A stretch of 36,619 nt of DNA. Source: Pseudonocardia sp. Lineage in GTDB: Bacteria > Actinomycetota > Actinomycetes > Mycobacteriales > Pseudonocardiaceae. Where the stretch lies: NCBI GenBank assembly GCA_025465235.1, contig JAODNO010000448.1, positions 1 to 36,619 on the forward strand, in the 5' to 3' direction. A program made the translations under genes and the position numbers. A model generated the notes under the pieces. The model did no database searches and had not been told where the DNA came from. It saw nothing but the letters and a program-made list of their open reading frames with translations. Positions 31,437-36,619 of this stretch are shown in pieces; position 1 is the first letter of the stretch, and each line of letters begins with the position of its first letter.

Positions 31437-31596
31437 CCCGTTCCCGTGCGTGCTGACCTGTCCGCGGGTCCGGCCACCGCCGGCGAGGGCGGCGGCCGGG
31501 CCCACCCCCCGACGGGGCCGAGCTGCCAGAACGATCACCACCGGGACATACCTGCAATCTACTTGCAAGAAGTGCGGTCTGCCACCGGTGGAGCGG

Positions 31597-32889
31597 TCAC
31601 CCTGCCGGACGCGGGGCCACCGTGCGCAGCAGCAGGTGCATCCCGAGGTCGGTGGACCGCTCCCGCACGTCGGAGCGTCCTCCCGGAAGCCGGGGATCCC
31701 GGGCGAGCACGACCCCGTCAGCGGTGGTCACGCAGAAGCAGACGTAACCGACGGGCTTGGCCGCCGTGCCGCCGCCGGGGCCGGCCACACCGGTGATCCC
31801 GATGCCGATGTCGGCGCCGAACCGCTCCCGCGCACCGTCGGCCAGTGCCCGCGCCACCTCGGGCGACACCGCTCCGTGCTCCTCGATCATCTCCGAGGGT
31901 ACGCCGAGCAGCTGAGTCTTCGCCTCGTTCGAGTACGCCACGACACCGCCGGCCGCGTACGCGGAGGACCCCGCCCGGTCGATCAGCCGCGACGCGAGCA
32001 TTCCACCCGTACACGACTCGCCCGTCGCAACGGTCCAGCCGCGCTCCAGCAGCGCCGTGGCCAGCAGCTCGTCCGTACTGGTGCCGTCGGCACTGACGAG
32101 GTGCTTCGCGTGCCGCGCCGCGAGCTCGCCGTGCAGCTCCGCCGCGACGTCCGCCGCGTCGGGCCGAGGCCGCAGGTCCACCTCGAGCTCGGAGCGGCGC
32201 AAGCAGGTCGTCACCTCGACGCCGGACAGGTCCCGCTCCGTGCCGAGGTCGCGCAGCGTCGCCGCGATCTCCGACTCGGGCAGCCCGAAGAAGCGCAACG
32301 ACCGCGACGCCGCCGCGGGCACGTCCGCGAGCAGCTCCCGAACCGGTTCCGCCTCGAGCACCGCCGGCCACATTCCCTGCAGCTCGCGCGGCGGCCCGGG
32401 CAGCACCACGACCAGCGGGCCGCCCGGACGGGGCACCACGAGCCCGGGAGCGGTCCCCACCGGGGCCAGCGCCACGGCGCCGCGCGGCACCATCGCCTGC
32501 TTGCGGTTGGCCTCCTCCAGCGCGGGCCCGGCGAACCCGGTGCGGGCCGCCCAGCCGGCGAGGATTCCGCCGATGTGCTCGCGCATTCCCTCGTCGAGCA
32601 CGAGCTCGGCCCCGGCGAAGGAGGCCACCACCTCGGCGGTGAGATCGTCGGCCGTCGGGCCGAGGCCACCGCTGGTGACGACGAGCACACACCCGGCGTC
32701 CACGGCGAACCGCAGCGCATCGGCGAGGTCGTCAGGGCGGTCACCGACCAGGAGCAGATGCGCGACCTCGAAGCCGAGCTCGCCGAGCTCCCGGGCGACC
32801 CACGGCCCGTTGCGATCGGAGATGGCCCCCGTCAGCAGCTCGCTGCCGGTGACGATGACGGCAGCGCGCGGGCGCTCCCCTGCGGACAT
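31597..32889 (-). CDS. cinA: CinA family competence/damage-inducible protein (MoCF-like domain plus CinA C-terminal amidase-like domain)
   Basis: RAAVIVTGSELLTGAISDRNGPWVARELGELGFEV; VTSGGLGPTADDLT; TVATGESCTGGMLASRLIDRAGSSAYAAGGVVAYSNEAK. ATG at 32889; the tracked extension to 33867 is antisense overlap. Confidence 0.93.
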   Translation of the reverse strand: MSAGERPRAAVIVTGSELLTGAISDRNGPWVARELGELGFEVAHLLLVGDRPDDLADALRFAVDAGCVLVVTSGGLGPTADDLTAEVVASFAGAELVLDEGMREHIGGILAGWAARTGFAGPALEEANRKQAMVPRGAVALAPVGTAPGLVVPRPGGPLVVVLPGPPRELQGMWPAVLEAEPVRELLADVPAAASRSLRFFGLPESEIAATLRDLGTERDLSGVEVTTCLRRSELEVDLRPRPDAADVAAELHGELAARHAKHLVSADGTSTDELLATALLERGWTVATGESCTGGMLASRLIDRAGSSAYAAGGVVAYSNEAKTQLLGVPSEMIEEHGAVSPEVARALADGARERFGADIGIGITGVAGPGGGTAAKPVGYVCFCVTTADGVVLARDPRLPGGRSDVRERSTDLGMHLLLRTVAPRPAG

Positions 32890-32917
32890 GGGTGCGACGT
32901 TATCCGGCGGGCGGTGA

Positions 32918-34024
32918 TCAGGCCGGGTCGAGGTCGCGCCGCTCGGCGGCGACCGACTCGACCGCGGCAACGGCCGACTCGTCGCCGATCCGCACCGCCT
33001 CTCCCACCCGCTCGGGGTCGACGCACAGCGCGCCCATCCCGACCGACCGGGCCGGTCCGATGGCCGCCAGGTGGCCGGGCCCGCGGTCCGGATGGGCGGC
33101 GTCGGTGACCAGCCGCAGGTCAGCGCCGTAACGGCGGGAGCCCTGCGCGACCGTGCCGAGTCCCGGCACCAGCCGGTCGAGCGCGCGGGCCCAGAGCGAC
33201 AAGCCCGCGTCGGCGTCGGGGTGCAGGTCGTCGGTGCCCCGGCAGAGCACCACGAGCACGTGGGTGGCCCCACCGCGCAGCGCCCGGGCCATGGCCAGCG
33301 GCTCGCCGACCGACCCGTCCACCCAGCGGCGGCCTCCGAACGCGACCGGCGGCCCGCACAGCAGCGGGATCGACGCGCTGGCCCGCAGCGCCTGCCGCCA
33401 GTCGGCGACCGTCTCCATCCCCTCGAGGGTGTGGGCCGTGAGGTCGCTCGCGTCGGTGGCCACGACCCGCAGCGCCGCCGGGGTGTGCCCCAGCGCGTGC
33501 CAGGCCATGGGCTTGCGCCCGTCGAGCACCTCGTGGACGAGGTGGTCGAGGGCCACCACGGGACGCCGCGTACCGAGCCTGCGCATGTTGATGAAGACGT
33601 CTGTCGAGAGGTCCTCGGGGTAGCTGGCGGCGCACGCGGCCGCATCCCCGGTGAGGAACGCCGCCGCGCTGAAGGCCCCGGACGACGCGCCGTACACCTC
33701 GTCGAAAGCGGGGACGAGACCGGCCCGGTCCAGCGCCCGCAGCATCCCGGCGACGTACGCCCCGCGCATCCCGCCGCCCCCGATGACGAGCGCCACACGG
33801 TGATCGTCGTCACGGGCGCCCGGCTCCGTACCGGCGGCCCGGCGGTCGAGCAGGACGCTGAGAACATCCCGGTCGCCGTGCAGGAAGGGGACGATCGCCG
33901 CCGATGCCACGGGATGCAGCCTACGTCTCCCCCCGCGGCCGCTCAGTGTGGCCACAGGCGTTTGACCGACGAACCAGGACCGATCACCGCGAATCGGACA
34001 CTCGGCCGCCGTAGCGTCCGTCAT
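32918..34024 (-). CDS. Patatin-like phospholipase family protein
   Basis: VALVIGGGGMRGAYVAGMLRALDRAGL; GASSGAFSAAAFLTG (GxSxG); RRWVDGSVGEPL (Asp of dyad). Confidence 0.9.
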   Translation of the reverse strand: MTDATAAECPIRGDRSWFVGQTPVATLSGRGGRRRLHPVASAAIVPFLHGDRDVLSVLLDRRAAGTEPGARDDDHRVALVIGGGGMRGAYVAGMLRALDRAGLVPAFDEVYGASSGAFSAAAFLTGDAAACAASYPEDLSTDVFINMRRLGTRRPVVALDHLVHEVLDGRKPMAWHALGHTPAALRVVATDASDLTAHTLEGMETVADWRQALRASASIPLLCGPPVAFGGRRWVDGSVGEPLAMARALRGGATHVLVVLCRGTDDLHPDADAGLSLWARALDRLVPGLGTVAQGSRRYGADLRLVTDAAHPDRGPGHLAAIGPARSVGMGALCVDPERVGEAVRIGDESAVAAVESVAAERRDLDPA

Positions 34025-34078
34025 CCCCCCTAACGTGTGTCCTACATCCCGTAGTAGTCCGACCCTGGAAGGCCCCGG

Positions 34079-35341
34079 TTGTCCCCCTGGATCGCTCCCC
34101 CTTCACCTACATGGGTCGGTGAGCTGGACCGCCGTTCCCCCGTCGCCGACCTCGCCGTCGACCGGCACTTCACCGCGGCACGCCTGTTGGTCACCGCAGG
34201 CGGGGCCCCTGTCGGCATCCTCGAGCTGCCGCTGGTCGCCGGCCATGCGTCCGCCGCTCACATCGCCTCCGCCCTCGAGGCGCAGCTGGGTGCGCTGCCC
34301 GACCCGCCCCCACCACCGTGGTCCACCGAGCCGGTCACCGTCGTGGTGGCCACGCGCGGCCGCCCGCAGAGCCTCGAACGCTGCGTGCGCGCCCTGCTCG
34401 CCGGTGACCACGCCGACATCACCGTGCTGGTCGTGGACAACGACCCGACCGACCAGGGCACGGTCACCGTCGTGCGCGGGATCGACGACGCGCGCGTCCG
34501 GTACGTGCTGGAGCCGCGGCGCGGCGCCTCGGTCGGCCGCAACCGCGGCCTGCAGGAGGCCACCACCGCCATCGTCGCCTTCACCGACGACGACACGGAG
34601 CCCGACCGGAGCTGGGCCGGGCGCCTCGCCGGCGCATTCGCCGCCCATCCCGAGCTGGCGTGCGTGAGCGGCCCCGTGCTCGCCGCGCGCCTCGTCACCC
34701 CGGAGGAGTTGGCGGCCGACACAGCACTGGCCTGGAACAAGGGTTTCGAGCGACGCCGCTACTCGCTCGCCGACCCACCCGCCGACTCGGCGATCTTCCC
34801 GTTCTCCCCCGGCCTCTTCGGGATCGGCGCGAACCTGGCGGTCCGCACAGACGTGGCCGAGGCGGTGGGTGGGTTCGACGAGGCGCTCGGTCCGGGCTCA
34901 CCCACACACGGCGGCGAGGACTGCGAGTTCCTGGTGCGCCTCATCCTGGCCGGGCACGTCGTGGGCTACGAGCCAGGGGCGTGGGTCTGGCACCACCACC
35001 GCACCAACCCGGCGGCGCTGCGCAAGCAACTGGAGGGCTACGCCGTCGGGCTGGGGGGCTTCCTCACGAAGATCGCCCTCGACCGCCGCGCTCGATCGGT
35101 CGCGGTCCGCAGGCTCCCTGCCGCACTCGCCCAGCTCCGCCACATCGCCGTCCGGGAGAGCGACGCGGGAGCCGGGATGCCACCGGGCTCGGCCAAGCTC
35201 CGCCTGCGTGGCCTGGCCTCGGGTCCGTTGGCCTATCTGTGGGCGAGGCGGGTGGCGAGGCGGGCAGGCGGCCGCGTGCCGCCCCTGGTGGCCCCACCCG
35301 CACCCCCACCGCCATGCCGGCCCCTGACCCTGGCTCAGTAA
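34079..35341 (+). CDS. Glycosyltransferase family 2
   Basis: VTVVVATRGRPQSLERCVRALLAGDHADITVLVVDNDP; FTDDDTEPDRSWAGRL; GEDCEFLVRLILAGHVVGYEPGAWVWHHHR. Confidence 0.9.
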   Translation: MSPWIAPPSPTWVGELDRRSPVADLAVDRHFTAARLLVTAGGAPVGILELPLVAGHASAAHIASALEAQLGALPDPPPPPWSTEPVTVVVATRGRPQSLERCVRALLAGDHADITVLVVDNDPTDQGTVTVVRGIDDARVRYVLEPRRGASVGRNRGLQEATTAIVAFTDDDTEPDRSWAGRLAGAFAAHPELACVSGPVLAARLVTPEELAADTALAWNKGFERRRYSLADPPADSAIFPFSPGLFGIGANLAVRTDVAEAVGGFDEALGPGSPTHGGEDCEFLVRLILAGHVVGYEPGAWVWHHHRTNPAALRKQLEGYAVGLGGFLTKIALDRRARSVAVRRLPAALAQLRHIAVRESDAGAGMPPGSAKLRLRGLASGPLAYLWARRVARRAGGRVPPLVAPPAPPPPCRPLTLAQ

Positions 35342-35343
35342 CC

Positions 35344-35374
35344 CACGGATTGCGGAACAATGGCGGAATCCGTG
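35344..35374. terminator. Stem-loop between convergent GT2 and thioesterase genes (possible terminator)
   Basis: CACGGATT-15nt-AATCCGTG perfect 8-bp arms immediately after the GT2 stop; no clear T-tract. Confidence 0.4.
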
Positions 35375-35413
35375 CATTTCGGAAACTGCTCGCCAGGAGC
35401 ACGTTCGAGATAC

Positions 35414-35866
35414 CTATTTCTGCAGGAGCAGGTCCGGCAGCGTCGCCAGCTCCACCAGCCGCGCCCTGGGCTCCGGCACCAACCTTCGGGTGGCGGAGTC
35501 GAGCAGCCCCATCCGGCAGCTGATCTCGGCGGCCACCACATCCGGCTCGCCGGCTACCCCGCCGTCGGCGGTGACGCGGCGCACCGTGTGCGCCATCTCG
35601 AACGTCTTGCCCGCACCGAACGTGAGACGCGAGTCGATGTCCACCACATCGCCGTGACGCAGCTCACGCAGGAACCGGACGTGCGTCTCCAGCAGCACGA
35701 TCCCCACGCCGTGCTCCAGAAAGCGCGCCATCGAGCAGCCTGCGGCGGTGAGGTGCTCGGTGCGCGCGTGCTCCCCGTAGCGGTGGTAGACCGCGTGGTT
35801 GACGTGGCCGTTCGCGTCGATCTCGTAGCTGCGGACGGCAACCCGGACGGAGAACCGATCATCCAT
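35414..35866 (-). CDS. Acyl-CoA thioesterase (4-hydroxybenzoyl-CoA thioesterase-like hotdog fold)
   Basis: FSVRVAVRSYEIDANGHVNHAVYHRYGEHARTEHL; VLLETHVRFLRELRHGDVVDIDSRL. Confidence 0.88.
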   Translation of the reverse strand: MDDRFSVRVAVRSYEIDANGHVNHAVYHRYGEHARTEHLTAAGCSMARFLEHGVGIVLLETHVRFLRELRHGDVVDIDSRLTFGAGKTFEMAHTVRRVTADGGVAGEPDVVAAEISCRMGLLDSATRRLVPEPRARLVELATLPDLLLQK

Positions 35867-36039
35867 GCCCGAAAGGATCTCCCATCAGGGCCGACGCGGC
35901 CGGGTGGCGGCCGCTGGCAGAGGGTCCCGGACCGGTAGCGGGGGGTGTTGTTGTGCGCCTATGGGGCCGGCCGTAGAGTTGAACGGCGGTTGAGACCACA
36001 GTCCGCACCACGAGTCCACGACGTCATTTCGAGGAGCCG

Positions 36040-36447
36040 GTGCGCATGAGCGGCGAATTCCCCGTAGAGCAAGGGGACATGCCAGGCGCCGCCGAAGAGA
36101 TCGGCGAAGTCATCCGTTTCGACGTGGTCGGCCACGGCGACCATGCCCGGGTCATGCACGTCGTCGGTGAGATCGACACCCTGACCGCGCCGGTCCTGCG
36201 CGGGAGGTTGGACGAGCAGCTTGCCGACACCCCGCTGCTGGTCCTCGACCTGAGCGACGTCACTTTTCTCGGGTCGGCCGGCCTCGCCGTCCTCGTCGCC
36301 GCCAAGGACGAGGCCGAACGGCGGCAGTGCCGGCTGCGGCTGGTGCCGGGATCGCGGATCGTCTCGCGTGCGCTCGAGGCCACGGGCCTGCTCGCGCTCT
36401 TCGACATCGCGGACGGCGTCCCGCAGGCCCTCGAGACCGCGCACTAG
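36040..36447 (+). CDS. STAS-domain anti-sigma factor antagonist
   Basis: HVVGEIDTLTAPVLRGRLDEQL; LLVLDLSDVTFLGSAGLAVLVAAKDEA (phosphorylatable Ser in FLGSAGL). Confidence 0.92.
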   Translation: MRMSGEFPVEQGDMPGAAEEIGEVIRFDVVGHGDHARVMHVVGEIDTLTAPVLRGRLDEQLADTPLLVLDLSDVTFLGSAGLAVLVAAKDEAERRQCRLRLVPGSRIVSRALEATGLLALFDIADGVPQALETAH

Positions 36448-36468
36448 CCGTGGCCTAGCCTCCTCCGC

Positions 36469-36564
36469 GGAGGCGTATGGGTGCCTGGTGGCCCTCGCGG
36501 TCTTCAAAACCGACGTGGCCGAGTATCTCGGTCAGGCGGGTTCGATTCCCGTTCGCCTCCGCCA
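36469..36564 (+). tRNA. selC: tRNA-Sec (anticodon TCA), CCA encoded
   Basis: GGAGGCG...CGCCTCC acceptor with G discriminator and encoded CCA; anticodon stem CGGT-CTTCAAA-ACCG giving TCA; long variable arm TGGCCGAG/CTCGGTCA (8 bp); T-arm GCGGG-TTCGATT-CCCGT. Confidence 0.95.
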
Positions 36565-36619
36565 TCTCCCTCACGGGTTTGCTCGCACTGGGCCCGGGTA
36601 CCTGCGGTTGCGTGGGTGT

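Noticed and set aside
32890-33867. Upstream extension of the cinA frame
   Set aside because: The extension lies over the patatin gene in another frame; the CinA domain starts at the ATG at 32889.

Overview
The window is a GC-rich actinobacterial chromosomal segment (Pseudonocardia-like by codon and gene style; inference only) holding about 30 protein-coding genes. Main contents in order: an HtrA-type protease with an NPFGGG-repeat tail; a marR / MFS / CoA-transferase block; a run of minus-strand genes joined by 4-nt overlaps (MBL-fold hydrolase, DedA, 4-TM 'holin-like' + AlkP-superfamily phosphodiesterase, alpha/beta hydrolase); a phosphofructokinase; two convergent MFS genes; a 1.9-k-residue single-chain, eukaryote-like acyl-CoA carboxylase; a GH3 hydrolase; a 4-hydroxybenzoate/protocatechuate block (pobA-pcaH-pcaG plus divergent IclR); cinA, patatin, GT2 and STAS genes. 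At the right edge there is a clear selenocysteine tRNA (selC, anticodon TCA, 8-bp variable arm, encoded CCA). The observations most worth a second look are the selC gene, the eukaryote-like single-chain carboxylase, the DedA/phosphodiesterase coupled cassette, an SD-sequestering hairpin before the MFS gene, an IclR operator-like palindrome, and a scar where an FMN reductase and a VapC PIN toxin both lost their 5' ends at the same point. I found no CRISPR array, prophage, IS element or obvious defence island. No searches were run; all family calls are by motif recognition.
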